Positions 34,279-44,544 are shown, counted from the stretch's first letter. The stretch: 64,000 nt of DNA from Pedobacter sp. AJM (GCF_002197755.1 NZ_NHOT01000013.1:1-64000), one strand, 5' to 3'. The notes: generated by a model not told the origin, from the sequence alone. Numbers and translations: made by a program.

Positions 34279-35301
34279 CTAATGAATAATCTTAAAAACC
34301 AGTTCTTTTAATAATTCTCCGTCACTTACGTTTCCCGAACTGTCTAAACCCTTACTTTTTAAATCGTAAGCCCGCAACAGACCAATCACCTGAAAAACTT
34401 TTCCGGTATTATAATTTCTGGCAGCCACTTCATAATCCTTTACAAAAAATGGCGGAACTCCCAGTGCTGATGCAGCCTCAGCTTTATTGGGGATGTAATG
34501 GTATTTGAGCAGTTTGGTAAAATAACCACCCAGGTTGGCCAACACCATCACCGTTGGATTGGCTTTTGGATTACTGGCGAAATAGCTGATGATCTTATTG
34601 CATTTCAGCACATCACGTACGGCCAGTGCTTTTTGCAATTCGAAAACGTTGTATTCTTTGCTGATGCCTATATTTTTCTGAACCAGATCCGTATTAATGG
34701 TCACCTCTTTAGCAACATTCAGCATCAGCTTTTCAATCTCATTGGCAATCTTGGAGAGATCTGTACCCAAATATTCTGCCATTAAAACTGACGCCTGCTG
34801 GTCTATCTTATAGCCTTTATCTTTAATAAATTCCTCAATCCAGGGTACCAGTTTATAGTCACGAACAAGATCTGACTGAAAAATTAAACCCGATTTATGT
34901 ATAGCCTTGTAAATCTTTTTCCGCTTATCAAAATTAGCATATTTAAATGCCAGTACGAGGATAGTACTAGGCAGTGGTTTTTCAAAATAGTTGAGTACAA
35001 ATTCTGCCTCCTTGCTGTTTGCATCTTCTTTACCCCATTTTAAGTCCTGTGCTTCCTTTACAATCACCACCTGAAAGTCTGACATCATTGGGTAACGCTT
35101 TGCCGCACCTAAAACAGTAGCCATATCGGTATCTTTCCCATACAAAACCGTCTGGTTAAATCCTTTTTCAGCATCATTTAAAAGCTTGTCCTCAATATAA
35201 TCCGTAATCTGATCAATATAATAGGATTCCTCACCATGCAATAAATACACAGGTTTAAATTTTCGGGCTTTTAAATCCTTGATAATTTCGGCAGCAGTCA
35301 T
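34279..35301 (-). CDS. holA: DNA polymerase III, delta subunit
   Basis: A 340-aa clamp-loader subunit that opens the sliding clamp. The N-terminal AAA+-like domain starts KFKPVYLLHGEESYYIDQIT, the family signature. SDFQVVIVKEAQDLKWG and YLGTDLSKIANEIEKL follow, and the C-terminal helical domain ends the protein. The length is normal. The start ATG at 35301 faces a divergent small gene at 35492. The two are often adjacent in Bacteroidota. Confidence 0.93.
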   Translation of the reverse strand: MTAAEIIKDLKARKFKPVYLLHGEESYYIDQITDYIEDKLLNDAEKGFNQTVLYGKDTDMATVLGAAKRYPMMSDFQVVIVKEAQDLKWGKEDANSKEAEFVLNYFEKPLPSTILVLAFKYANFDKRKKIYKAIHKSGLIFQSDLVRDYKLVPWIEEFIKDKGYKIDQQASVLMAEYLGTDLSKIANEIEKLMLNVAKEVTINTDLVQKNIGISKEYNVFELQKALAVRDVLKCNKIISYFASNPKANPTVMVLANLGGYFTKLLKYHYIPNKAEAASALGVPPFFVKDYEVAARNYNTGKVFQVIGLLRAYDLKSKGLDSSGNVSDGELLKELVFKIIH

Positions 35302-35491
35302 GAGCCGTAAAATTACAACTTAGGATTTAGGAAACAGATAAATGTTTATAAATTAAAGATGTGAGATTTGAGACATTATACCATAGCCCAAAATTAACTA
35401 ACTTTGAAGCTGCAATAATTGAATTGTTTTATTGTTGCATTGTTAAGAAACATACAACTGTTAACTGCAGACCAAAAATTGCCAACCGAAA

Positions 35492-35950
35492 ATGTTCACG
35501 CCTACCCCGCTTAACCTCCCGTCTTATCCTTTTAAAATTACCAGGAAAGATGATGTCGTGTATATTTTTGATGAGCTGAGAAAGAAACACCTGGTATTAA
35601 CCCCGGAAGAATGGGTTCGCCAGCATTTTATACAACAGCTGATCGCGGAGAAAAAATTTCCGAAGACACTGATCCAGATTGAAGGTGGTTTGATGTTAAA
35701 TCAATTGCAAAAACGGAGTGATATTTTAGTGTATAACACGGCCGGTGAAAAACTGATGCTGATTGAATGCAAAGCCCCGAAAGTAAAAATTACGCAAGCA
35801 GTTTTTGAACAAGCATCGCGTTATAATTCTATTCATCAGGCAAAATGGATAGTTCTCACAAATGGTTTACAGCATGTTCATGCTAAAATGGATCTGAAGA
35901 AGGGCAGCTTTGCCTTCACACCAGAGATGCCGGATTACCAGGATTTGTAA
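35492..35950 (+). CDS. orphan HsdR-N-like (type I restriction enzyme R N-terminal) protein
   Basis: A 152-aa protein with the PD-(D/E)XK core of the HSDR_N_2 family: KRSDILVYNTAGEKLMLIECKAP, where D and E-x-K sit at the usual spacing. It has no helicase domain, and no methylase or specificity gene is near. It is divergent from holA. In Bacteroidota this solitary domain protein next to holA is common, and its function is unknown. The ATG at 35492 (MFTPTPLNLPSYPFKI) is well placed. Confidence 0.88.
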   Translation: MFTPTPLNLPSYPFKITRKDDVVYIFDELRKKHLVLTPEEWVRQHFIQQLIAEKKFPKTLIQIEGGLMLNQLQKRSDILVYNTAGEKLMLIECKAPKVKITQAVFEQASRYNSIHQAKWIVLTNGLQHVHAKMDLKKGSFAFTPEMPDYQDL

Positions 35951-36151
35951 GATAATTTAAAGCTTTCCTTAGCATGATTATTATGGCGGGGCGGAACGAC
36001 AGCCCGCCCCCACTATTAGGGAAGCAACCTCCTTTTTGTAGATGCTTCGAAGGAGATTGCTTCAGCAGATGAAGAATCAGTTTCTCCATGACGGATTTTT
36101 TATTAAGATTACGCTAATCAAATTCAGGAAGACGATTTAACAAAAAAACCA

Positions 36152-37351
36152 TTAAACAGCATATTCCTTTTTCCAAATTTGTTTGTTTCCGGAATAAATA
36201 GCCTCATTACACATGGCAACACAAATAGATGCCTGGGTACCAGTTTTTACATTAGATGCCGGCAGTTTACCGGTAATAACCGACTCATAAAATTCTTCCA
36301 AAGCATAATTGGTACCATCTATTGTTGGCTGATCTAAAATCGGGATTCCGCCATCAGTATTCACCACAATTTTTGATGCGCCGGTAACCCCGTCTACAAT
36401 GCCCAATTCTTTTTTTGTTTCCGGTTCAGGATAAAAAATACCCGTATTGGTGAGTAAAGAAACCGAACCCTTGGTACCTTTGATTTTAAAAAGATAACCA
36501 TCATGTGCATTCCCGCAGGTTGCCCCGAAATTTCCGATCATGCCGGCTTGCTGATAACGAAGCGTTGCCTGGATATTATCATAAGTTTCCCGCCCGTCTT
36601 TAAAAACATCAATTCCACCGGTTCCGGTAATTTCATCAGGCTGGGTTTCGAAAGCCCAGTTGATAAAATCAATCTGGTGTGAAAGCAGTTCAGCCGCCAG
36701 CCCGCCTGAATATTCCTTATACATACGCCAGTTAATCTGTCTCTCCAGTTTAGGATCATTTACTTTTCTCCGCCAGTTCCCGTTTCTGTCCCAACGGCAA
36801 TCGACCTGTGATACCTTACCCAGATAACCGCTCCGGATCATATCCTTTACCCTGAAATACAAGGGCGAATACCGGTATTGATAACCTACCTGATAAACCT
36901 GTTTAGGATATTTTAACACCAGGTTCCGCAGTTCCAATGCCTGGGCAATGTTGTAGGTCATGGTTTTTTCAACATATACATGCTTTCCGGCCAGTACCGC
37001 ATCTTTGGCAATTTTGAAATGCTCACTCAATGGTGTGGCAATAAAAACGGCTTCAATCTTTTGATTATCCAGAATCTGTCTGTAATCCTTAACAGCCTTT
37101 GCAGAGGAAGGCACATATTTTTTTGTTTCTTCCAAACGAAAATCAAGTACATCACAATAAGCTGCAATGTTAAATTTTAAAGGCATCGATTTAATAACAG
37201 ATAGTACACCTTTGCCCCGGTCGCCACAACCAATCATGGCCACATTAATAATTTTATCGCGGTTCAGTGTCAGGCCGGCCAATACTTTTTCCGATCCCAG
37301 CACACCTGATCCCACCAATACCGACTTTTTTAAGAATGACCTGCGATGCAT
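36152..37351 (-). CDS. Gfo/Idh/MocA family oxidoreductase, Tat-type signal
   Basis: A 399-aa NAD(P)-dependent sugar oxidoreductase. It has a twin-arginine-like leader (MHRRSFLKKSVLVGSGVLG), Rossmann motif IGCGDRGKG near residue 41, and YVEKTMTYN in place of the usual EKP loop (Thr instead of Pro). The C-terminal domain includes DFINWAFETQPDEITGTGG. It is last in a leftward cluster, overlapping the DUF1080 gene by 1 bp. In related clusters, two such enzymes oxidise or reduce C3 of glycosides with a tightly bound cofactor, which is compatible with export. The substrate here is inferred. Confidence 0.88.
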   Translation of the reverse strand: MHRRSFLKKSVLVGSGVLGSEKVLAGLTLNRDKIINVAMIGCGDRGKGVLSVIKSMPLKFNIAAYCDVLDFRLEETKKYVPSSAKAVKDYRQILDNQKIEAVFIATPLSEHFKIAKDAVLAGKHVYVEKTMTYNIAQALELRNLVLKYPKQVYQVGYQYRYSPLYFRVKDMIRSGYLGKVSQVDCRWDRNGNWRRKVNDPKLERQINWRMYKEYSGGLAAELLSHQIDFINWAFETQPDEITGTGGIDVFKDGRETYDNIQATLRYQQAGMIGNFGATCGNAHDGYLFKIKGTKGSVSLLTNTGIFYPEPETKKELGIVDGVTGASKIVVNTDGGIPILDQPTIDGTNYALEEFYESVITGKLPASNVKTGTQASICVAMCNEAIYSGNKQIWKKEYAV

Positions 37352-38715
37352 TACAACGTTTTGATTTTAATGGTCCTGAAATCCACTTTATTTCCATGAT
37401 CCTGAAGCAGGATATGCCCTTTAGGTGCCTCTCCGAAATTTTCCCAGTCCTTATATTTACTGATGGCAACCAGCTTCCTAAATTCTTCTGAGCCACGCAC
37501 ATATTCTAAAACCTTTACGCCATTTAAATAATGTTCTACCTTTTTATCCGGATAAACCACTAACCTGGCATTGTTCCAGCTGCCAATCGGACGTAAATAC
37601 CGGGCTTCTTTTTTAGCAGTAATCAAATCATATAAGGATGCTAAAGTTCTGTTTCCATCTCTTCCTAATTTTGCGTCAGGATGGAGTTCATCATCCAAAA
37701 CCTGATATTCCAGACCAATAGCAGAGCCTTTACTTTTTTCATTTAAAGTCACAAAATACTTCAGTCCACTATTTGCACCAGGTGTAAGCCTGAATTCAAA
37801 AGACAGATCAAATGCCGCATATTCTGCTTTGGTGACGATATCACCACCATTGGTAGACTCTGCCCCACCTGATGGCTCCACACTGATAATGCCGTTTTCG
37901 ATTTTCCATCCCTTTTCAGGAAAAGTAGTTTGATGTGCACCCACCCAGCCATTACTGCTTTTTCCGTCAAAAAGTAACTGATAACCTTCTGATTTTTCAT
38001 AGGCCGATAAACTGTTGGGATTTAAATTAACGGTATAAATTCCTTTTGGAAAAGCTTTCGGTTTTAAGTTCTCTGTTTGAATGTTAATATTTTTGAAATA
38101 AACCTTTTTTCCATCATTTTCCAGATTATTGCCAATACTGTGCACCTGCAGACCAATAAAACCCGACTGATCCAATGTATCAATTACATAAGCAACCGGT
38201 TTGCCGTTAATCCAGGTTTTCGTTTCGTTACCAATGCATTCGATCCGGTAATGGTTAAATTCATTCTTTTTATACAGCGATCTGGCTGCCGGGTTCAGCT
38301 CCAGTGGATAAAGCCATAGTCTTCTGGCCTCATCATAAATACCGCCGGTCCAGGCACGTGCTGTAGGGTCTATTTCCACCTGCCTGCCATAAACCAATCC
38401 TTTGCCCCTGTTTCCTTCTGGTTTGATGTGGCTTCTGGTCTGGATGCCCGAATTGGTATTATCGCCTTCCAGCTTGACATCAAGTTCCAGAATAAAGTCA
38501 CCAAATTCCTTTTCGGTGATCAGGAAAGAATTGGGGGTATCTTTGGTCATGATGCCTACAATCATCCCGTTCTCTGCCTTATAAGGCGCTGCACCGGCAA
38601 CGGCCTTCCAGCCGGTTAAAGTTTTTCCATCAAACAAGGGTTTGTTTTTTTGCGCAGCGGCTGATAAACTGATAAAGGAAAGGGCTAAAATGCTGTATTT
38701 TTTAAGTGTTAACAT
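37351..38715 (-). CDS. secreted two-domain DUF1080 (3-keto-disaccharide hydrolase family) protein
   Basis: A 454-aa protein with a signal peptide (ILALSFISLSAAAQ). It has two tandem DUF1080/PF06439 domains, each beginning with the same motif: LFDGKTLTGWKAV near residue 28 and LFDGKSSNGWVGAH near residue 245. Each has an NSGIQTRS- or NSGLKYF-type strand and a closing KNINIQ / RTIKIKTL strand. Family members form concanavalin-like folds and cleave 3-keto-glycosides. Its stop overlaps the start of the next oxidoreductase gene, so the two are coupled. Confidence 0.9.
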   Translation of the reverse strand: MLTLKKYSILALSFISLSAAAQKNKPLFDGKTLTGWKAVAGAAPYKAENGMIVGIMTKDTPNSFLITEKEFGDFILELDVKLEGDNTNSGIQTRSHIKPEGNRGKGLVYGRQVEIDPTARAWTGGIYDEARRLWLYPLELNPAARSLYKKNEFNHYRIECIGNETKTWINGKPVAYVIDTLDQSGFIGLQVHSIGNNLENDGKKVYFKNINIQTENLKPKAFPKGIYTVNLNPNSLSAYEKSEGYQLLFDGKSSNGWVGAHQTTFPEKGWKIENGIISVEPSGGAESTNGGDIVTKAEYAAFDLSFEFRLTPGANSGLKYFVTLNEKSKGSAIGLEYQVLDDELHPDAKLGRDGNRTLASLYDLITAKKEARYLRPIGSWNNARLVVYPDKKVEHYLNGVKVLEYVRGSEEFRKLVAISKYKDWENFGEAPKGHILLQDHGNKVDFRTIKIKTL

Positions 38716-38815
38716 GGTTGATTCAGGGGTTTTATCTTAGTGTCATTGCGAAGAATAATAATGAAGTGATCTTTCTTGCTGAAGAGATGACTTTGTTATT
38801 CGCCACGACTATATT

Positions 38816-40171
38816 TTAATATTTAAATACTTTTCCGTTTGCCATTACCTCTTGGCTGCCTTCATCAAAAACTGATTTTGCCCCGGTTCTAACCGCCGCG
38901 TTGGTCATGATGTTGGCAATGGAGTGTGAATAACCGGCTTCTACAGGCGCATTTGGTGTTTTACGGCTTCGTACGCACTCCATCCAATTCCGCATATGTC
39001 CTGATGTTAAGCTATCGCCACCCATATTGGCACCGGTTGCGGCTTTAATTTCAGTTTTAGACAAGTCGAATTCAGGTAAAAGATTGGCTTTCATTCCCAT
39101 TGCTGCGGCTTCCTGTTTCCTTAGCCCACCCTTTGGTGATACTTTATTGGTCATGAGGTTTAACTCGCCTCCATTTGAATAGTAGACTTCACCCACATCG
39201 CCCACGCTATTTTGCATTCGTGAAGTAAACGTAACCTGAAAACCATCTTCTGAATCGGGTTGGCCATAATCAAACACCGCCACCATTGAATCCCAGTTTC
39301 TGCGGCCGTCTTTCCAGGTGTAAATGCCACCATTTGCCACCACGCTGCGTGGATGTTTTAAATTGGTAAACCAGTGCACGGTATCAATCTGGTGCGACAT
39401 CCATTGCCCCGGCATTCCGGATGAATAAGGCCAGAATAACCGATACTCCAGGTATTTTCTTGGGTCAAAAGCTTCAGCAGGACGATTCAATAAAAAGCGT
39501 TTCCAGTCGGTATCTTCCTGTTTAAGCCTCGATACCAGATCAGGCCTTCTCCACCTGCCGGGCTGATTCACATTCCACACCAAATCCACCGCAGTGATAG
39601 GCCCGAATTTTCCATCCTGGATATACTTGGCTGCATTGGCATAATTTTCTCCGCTCCTGCGCTGAGAGCCCATCTGAACGATCCTGTCTGTTGCCTTTAC
39701 CGCTTTAAGTGCAGCTTTCGCGTCATCCATGGTTTCAGCAAAGGGCTTTTCAACATAGGCATCGCAATTGGCTTTCACTGCCTCTATGGTATGCAAGGCA
39801 TGTTGAAAATCGGCTGTACTGATGATCACCGCATCCAAATCCTTCATCGCATAAAGCTCATCATTATTGCGGCAAGCTTTAATATCATGCCCGAATTTTT
39901 CTTTTAAATGCGCAATTCCTAAATCCCTGCGGTAATTCCAGAGATCGGAAAGCCCGACCATATCGAAGTTTAATTCTTGGTGATGATTTAGGAAACAAGG
40001 CAGTAAAGTATCTTTAAAACGGTCAGAGAAACCAACCACACCCACACGAACACGATCGTTGGCACCAATAATTCGTCCGTAACTTTTAGCGCTCATCCCC
40101 ATCGTGCCGGCATAGGTAGCCGCAGCAAAAATGGCCGATTGCCTGATAAATTTTCTTCTGGAGTTTTCCAT
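38816..40171 (-). CDS. Gfo/Idh/MocA family oxidoreductase with degenerate Rossmann motif
   Basis: A 451-aa protein with a Tat signal (ENSRRKFIRQSAIFAAATYA). Its Rossmann turn reads VVGFSDRFKD, so the second and third glycines of GxGxxG are missing. The EKP motif is intact (YVEKPFAET). The central part QMGSQRRSGENYANAAKYI and the GQWMSHQIDTVHWF segment are family-typical. It is the second gene of the leftward cluster, 31 bp after the TIM-barrel gene and 100 bp before the DUF1080 gene. It may keep the fold with altered cofactor binding, or hold its cofactor firmly after folding in the cytoplasm. Confidence 0.88.
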   Translation of the reverse strand: MENSRRKFIRQSAIFAAATYAGTMGMSAKSYGRIIGANDRVRVGVVGFSDRFKDTLLPCFLNHHQELNFDMVGLSDLWNYRRDLGIAHLKEKFGHDIKACRNNDELYAMKDLDAVIISTADFQHALHTIEAVKANCDAYVEKPFAETMDDAKAALKAVKATDRIVQMGSQRRSGENYANAAKYIQDGKFGPITAVDLVWNVNQPGRWRRPDLVSRLKQEDTDWKRFLLNRPAEAFDPRKYLEYRLFWPYSSGMPGQWMSHQIDTVHWFTNLKHPRSVVANGGIYTWKDGRRNWDSMVAVFDYGQPDSEDGFQVTFTSRMQNSVGDVGEVYYSNGGELNLMTNKVSPKGGLRKQEAAAMGMKANLLPEFDLSKTEIKAATGANMGGDSLTSGHMRNWMECVRSRKTPNAPVEAGYSHSIANIMTNAAVRTGAKSVFDEGSQEVMANGKVFKY

Positions 40172-40202
40172 ACAATGTTAAATATTTAGCAAGTGTGTGT
40201 GA

Positions 40203-41066
40203 TTAATGGGTATAAACGTCTTCAATTTGTTTGGTTAAATACTGAAAGCAAAATGCCATTTGCGCTGCAGAATAATTATTCCCTGCTTCAACGAATATGG
40301 GGCCTTTGTAATTTGCGGTTTTTAAGGCCCGCAAATAAGGCCTGAAATCATCGCCCTTGATGCCGGGTAAGGTACGCTCCGCCACTTCTGCTATTTCACA
40401 ATGAACCAGTAAGTCTTTGGCGTCAACAATGCTTTGCGGTGATTCACCTTCCCGCTTCATATGGAAAATATCTGCATTGAGTCTAAAATTTGGATGATTA
40501 ACCCGTCTGACTACTTCCGCAGCAGATTTTACGCTGGTCAGAAAATTGGTTTCTTTGCTTTGCAAGTTTTCAAGCGCGATTTTAATGTTATATTTTTTAG
40601 CGGTTGCTGCAATTTTTTTCCCTAATAAAACAAATTCTTTCTTTGCTTTATCAATATCATAATCATCGGGCAGCCTGCGTGCGGCACCACTCCCTAAAAC
40701 AATTACGCTCACTTTTGCCTGCTGTGCCCTGAAAAATAAACTATCTACATAGCCCAATACCACCTGCTCCTGAACATCCGGACCAGCTATTTTCATTTTT
40801 CCTGGAAACATGACATTACACATATAGAGCTTACATTTGGCTTTTTTGATGAGTTCGAGATTTTGCTTAAATTTTTCTTCGGATAAGGACGGAGAGATCA
40901 TTCTGCCCACCGATTCACCAAACAATTTAAAACCGGAGGCCGATGTTACACTATCCTTTTCTATGGGGGCCACAAGACCTAGTGGAATGAATGTTTGGTT
41001 AGCCGATTGAAAACTGAATATGACAGGCGCAAGAAAAAACAACAGGATTAAGTTTTTCAATCTCAT
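40203..41066 (-). CDS. secreted sugar phosphate isomerase/epimerase-like TIM-barrel protein
   Basis: A 287-aa protein from the Met at 41066 (MRLKNLILLFFLAPVIFSFQS), which gives a clean signal peptide. The frame is open to 41162, but the extra 32 residues hide the signal and I left them out. The AP-endonuclease-2/xylose-isomerase-type barrel shows KIALENLQSKETNFL, FRLNADIFHMKREG and GPIFVEAGNNYSAAQ with the expected Glu/His/Asp metal ligands. It is first in a four-gene leftward cluster with two oxidoreductases and DUF1080, consistent with handling 3-keto sugars. Confidence 0.82.
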   Translation of the reverse strand: MRLKNLILLFFLAPVIFSFQSANQTFIPLGLVAPIEKDSVTSASGFKLFGESVGRMISPSLSEEKFKQNLELIKKAKCKLYMCNVMFPGKMKIAGPDVQEQVVLGYVDSLFFRAQQAKVSVIVLGSGAARRLPDDYDIDKAKKEFVLLGKKIAATAKKYNIKIALENLQSKETNFLTSVKSAAEVVRRVNHPNFRLNADIFHMKREGESPQSIVDAKDLLVHCEIAEVAERTLPGIKGDDFRPYLRALKTANYKGPIFVEAGNNYSAAQMAFCFQYLTKQIEDVYTH

Positions 41067-41284
41067 TTTTGTTAAATTGATCATTCTGCTAACAAAATAA
41101 TATAAAATTGCAGGTACTGATTTAAATTTGGTTAGAAAGCTAAAGCCTTTTAATGACCCCAATTTAAGACTTTTATAGCAGAGATTGGGAAAGCTTTTGG
41201 TAACATTTTAGAAACGGGCATTAAAGTAAGCATCTGCTCTGCTCCGGCTGCTGATTTTAGTTGGGCATTTTAGTAAAACGAAAA

Positions 41285-41312
41285 GCCCTTTAGAAATGAT
41301 TTTCTAAAGGGC
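41285..41312 (-). terminator. intrinsic terminator of valS
   Basis: Perfect 12-bp stem GCCCTTTAGAAA / TTTCTAAAGGGC with a 4-nt loop, 28 bp after the valS stop. On the - strand it is followed by a T-rich tract (TTTTCGTTTT). Confidence 0.85.
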
Positions 41313-41340
41313 ATATCTAAACCTGAGCGGTTTATTTTAT

Positions 41341-44031
41341 CTATCCCAGCATGGCCAGGCTTTCTTCAATGATTTTAATTTTTGCTTCCGCATCAGCTTT
41401 TTTATTACGTTCATTCGCAATAATTTCTGGTTTCGCATTTTGTACGAAGCGTTCGTTGCTTAACTTCGCATCAACTGATTTTAGGAAACCCTGCAGATAA
41501 ATCAAATCAGCATTTAGCCGGATGCGTTCTGCCGCTACATCAATATTTTCCGAAAGCGGAATAAAAAACTCATCCTTCCCCGCCATAAATGCTGTTGCGC
41601 CGGCAATTTTATCATTTACAATTTCAGCTTCAGCAACATTTCCAAGTTTGAAAACAATATTTAGCCATTTCTCATAGTCGATATCCGAATTCACTTTTAA
41701 ACACAATGGCAATGCTTCTTTCGGAGAGATTTGTTTCTGGTTGCGTACATTTCTGATTTCGGCAATCACCGTTTTAATCACTTCCGCATCTTTCAGCAAT
41801 TTCTCATCAATATGGCCACCTTTTGGATATTCAGCAACGATGCAGCAATCCAGTTCACCGCGTTCAGCAAACAAATCATCATGCCACAGTTCTTCGGTAA
41901 TGAAAGGCATATTTGGGTGCAGTAATTTGATAATCTGTTCAAAGAAGGCAACAGTAGCCTGATAACTCTCCGCGTCTATGGGTTGCTGATAAGCCGGCTT
42001 AACCATTTCTAAATACCAGGCACAGAAATCATCCCAAACCAGTTTATAGGTGATCATTAAAGCTTCCGATAAACGGTATTGCTTAAAGTTGGCTTCTATC
42101 TCTACCAAAGCTTCGTTGAAACGATTTTCGAACCAGGAAATCGCCTGTGTATTGGGATTTTCTAAATTTTCATCCACTTCCCAGCCCTTTACCAGGCGGA
42201 AGGCATTCCATATTTTAGAGGCAAAATTGCGCCCCTGTTCGCAGTAGCTTTCATCAAACATTAAATCGTTACCTGCCGGTGATGACATTAACATCCCTAC
42301 ACGAACGGCATCGGCACCATATTTTTCAATCAGCCCAATCGGATCAGGAGAGTTACCTAATGATTTAGACATTTTGCGACCTAACTTATCGCGAACGATC
42401 CCCGTTAAGTACACATTGGTAAATGGTTTTTTACCCATAAACTCATGTCCGGCCATGATCATCCGGGCCACCCAAAAGAACAAAATTTCCGGGGCGGTAA
42501 CCAGGTCATTGGTAGGATAATAGTAATTGATATCTTTATTTTCAGGATTTTTAAACCCGTCAAATACAGAAATCGGCCATAACCAGGAAGAAAACCAGGT
42601 ATCCATGACATCTTCATCCTGTTTAATAAACGGCTCCAGCTGATGTTTAAAACCAGCCTTATCTGCTTCCACACCACCATCATCTAAATGCTTTTTCTTC
42701 CAGAACTCTTCTAAAGCTTCGTCTTTGGTTTTGGCAACCACCCAGTTTCCTTTGTCATCATACCAGGCCGGAATTTGTTGTCCCCACCAAAGCTGACGGG
42801 AAATATTCCAGTCGCGAACATTTTCCATCCAGTGGCGGTACGTATTTTCAAATTTATTCGGAATCAGGTTAACTTCGCCATTTAAAACATCATCCAATGC
42901 CGGCTGCGCCATTTCTTTCATCTTTACAAACCACTGCATGGAAAGTTTAGGCTCAATGGCAGCATCAGTACGCTCAGAAAAGCCTACCTGCGATTTATAA
43001 TCTTCAACCTTATCCAGATGCCCTGCCTCTTCCAGCATTTTGGCAATCTTTTTACGGGCTACAAACCGGTCTTCACCTACCAGGATCACGGCCAGTTCAT
43101 TTAAGGTACCATCATCATTTAAAATATCGGTAACCGGCAAATGGTGTTTTACACCCAGTTCGTAATCGTTTAAATCATGTGCCGGAGTAACTTTTAAGCA
43201 ACCAGTACCAAATTCAATATCTACATAATCATCTTCAATTACTGGAATTTCATGATTAACCAGTGGAACAAAAACTTTTTTCCCTTTTAAATGTGTAAAA
43301 CGCTCATCGTTAGGATTAATACAAATGGCCGCATCAGCCATAATCGTCTCCGGACGCGTAGTGGCAACAATCAGATAGTCGGGAGTCGACAGTCCTGAGT
43401 CTGAAGTCTTGTCATCAACAATGGTATAGCGAATGTAATACAGCTTTTGATTAACCTCCTTACGGATCACTTCCTCATCAGATACGGCAGTTTTACCAGC
43501 AGGATCCCAGTTAACCATACGGATGCCACGATAAATCCAGCCTTTTTTGTACAGATGGATAAACGAATCAATTACAGCCTCAGAAAGATCTTCTTCCATG
43601 GTAAAGCGTGTACGGTCCCAGTCGCAGCTTGCACCAAGTTTTTTCAGTTGCTCCAGGATAATGCCTCCGTATTTTTCTTTCCATTCCCAGGCATATTTTA
43701 AGAATTCCTCGCGTGAAAGGTCTTTTTTATCAATACCCTGTTCCCTTAACATGGCCACAACTTTCGCCTCGGTAGCAATAGATGCATGATCTGTTCCAGG
43801 AACCCAGCAGGCATTTTTGCCCTGCATACGTGCTTTACGAATCAGTACATCCTGAATCGTATTGTTCAGCATATGCCCCATGTGCAATACTCCAGTCACA
43901 TTTGGTGGCGGAATGACGATGGTATAAGGCTCGCGTTCATCAGGCTCTGAATGAAAAAATTTTTTCGATAGCCAGTAGCTATACCATTTATCTTCTGTTT
44001 CTGCAGGATTATACTTAGTGGAAATGCTCAT
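41341..44031 (-). CDS. valS: valine--tRNA ligase
   Basis: An 896-aa class I synthetase. The ATP-binding HIGH motif is HMGH at 50-53 and KMSKS is at 553-557. The PPPNVTGVLHMGHMLNN stretch and the DWDRTRFTMEEDLSEAV editing-domain entry are typical. The C-terminal coiled arm begins near 830 (ENIDVAAERIRLNADLIYLQ). The length is normal. It is monocistronic with its own terminator. Confidence 0.98.
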   Translation of the reverse strand: MSISTKYNPAETEDKWYSYWLSKKFFHSEPDEREPYTIVIPPPNVTGVLHMGHMLNNTIQDVLIRKARMQGKNACWVPGTDHASIATEAKVVAMLREQGIDKKDLSREEFLKYAWEWKEKYGGIILEQLKKLGASCDWDRTRFTMEEDLSEAVIDSFIHLYKKGWIYRGIRMVNWDPAGKTAVSDEEVIRKEVNQKLYYIRYTIVDDKTSDSGLSTPDYLIVATTRPETIMADAAICINPNDERFTHLKGKKVFVPLVNHEIPVIEDDYVDIEFGTGCLKVTPAHDLNDYELGVKHHLPVTDILNDDGTLNELAVILVGEDRFVARKKIAKMLEEAGHLDKVEDYKSQVGFSERTDAAIEPKLSMQWFVKMKEMAQPALDDVLNGEVNLIPNKFENTYRHWMENVRDWNISRQLWWGQQIPAWYDDKGNWVVAKTKDEALEEFWKKKHLDDGGVEADKAGFKHQLEPFIKQDEDVMDTWFSSWLWPISVFDGFKNPENKDINYYYPTNDLVTAPEILFFWVARMIMAGHEFMGKKPFTNVYLTGIVRDKLGRKMSKSLGNSPDPIGLIEKYGADAVRVGMLMSSPAGNDLMFDESYCEQGRNFASKIWNAFRLVKGWEVDENLENPNTQAISWFENRFNEALVEIEANFKQYRLSEALMITYKLVWDDFCAWYLEMVKPAYQQPIDAESYQATVAFFEQIIKLLHPNMPFITEELWHDDLFAERGELDCCIVAEYPKGGHIDEKLLKDAEVIKTVIAEIRNVRNQKQISPKEALPLCLKVNSDIDYEKWLNIVFKLGNVAEAEIVNDKIAGATAFMAGKDEFFIPLSENIDVAAERIRLNADLIYLQGFLKSVDAKLSNERFVQNAKPEIIANERNKKADAEAKIKIIEESLAMLG

Positions 44032-44265
44032 GAAAAATTAATATAAAAGCCCAAAAATAGCTAATTAAGCGCAAAGCTAAAAGATTAAAGCGGAAAGATA
44101 AATGCAGAAACTGAGTTACAGCGCATGATCTTCATTAAAAAATATTTCTTTACAAGTGAAATCGTTTAAAACAAGAATTGAAAACTTCATATTTAAATTC
44201 ATTTTCTACTAGTTCAAATCATTATAACCTGCTTAAAATCTCAATAAAAATTAGAAATTTTGTAA

Positions 44266-44475
44266 ATGAGTAAATTCAACTGGCATTCCGAAACCTTAAC
44301 TGATCAAACGATAATTACGAAAGATTTTAAAAATACACAAAACGTAAGGCGTTATTTCCAGTCACATTTTGGAGAAAACTGGAAAAACAATCGAATCTTT
44401 ATGAATTGGTTTAAAGAGAACGAAGGAAAGACATTAAAAGAAGCAGTTGATGAATTTAGAAAGCGAAATAATTAA
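44266..44475 (+). CDS. DUF6434-type small protein
   Basis: A 69-aa basic protein with the pattern FNWHSETLTDQTIITKDF, then NTQNVRRYFQSHFGENWKNN, ending GKTLKEAVDEFRKRN. This matches a small domain family seen alone or fused to SAP-type DNA-binding domains; the function is unknown. It lies alone between valS and the Uma2 pair. Confidence 0.75.
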   Translation: MSKFNWHSETLTDQTIITKDFKNTQNVRRYFQSHFGENWKNNRIFMNWFKENEGKTLKEAVDEFRKRNN

Positions 44476-44544
44476 TTCTTATCGGATGAAAGGAAAATTA
44501 AGTGATTGCAATACAACATTACGATTAAATCTTTAGACTTCGGA

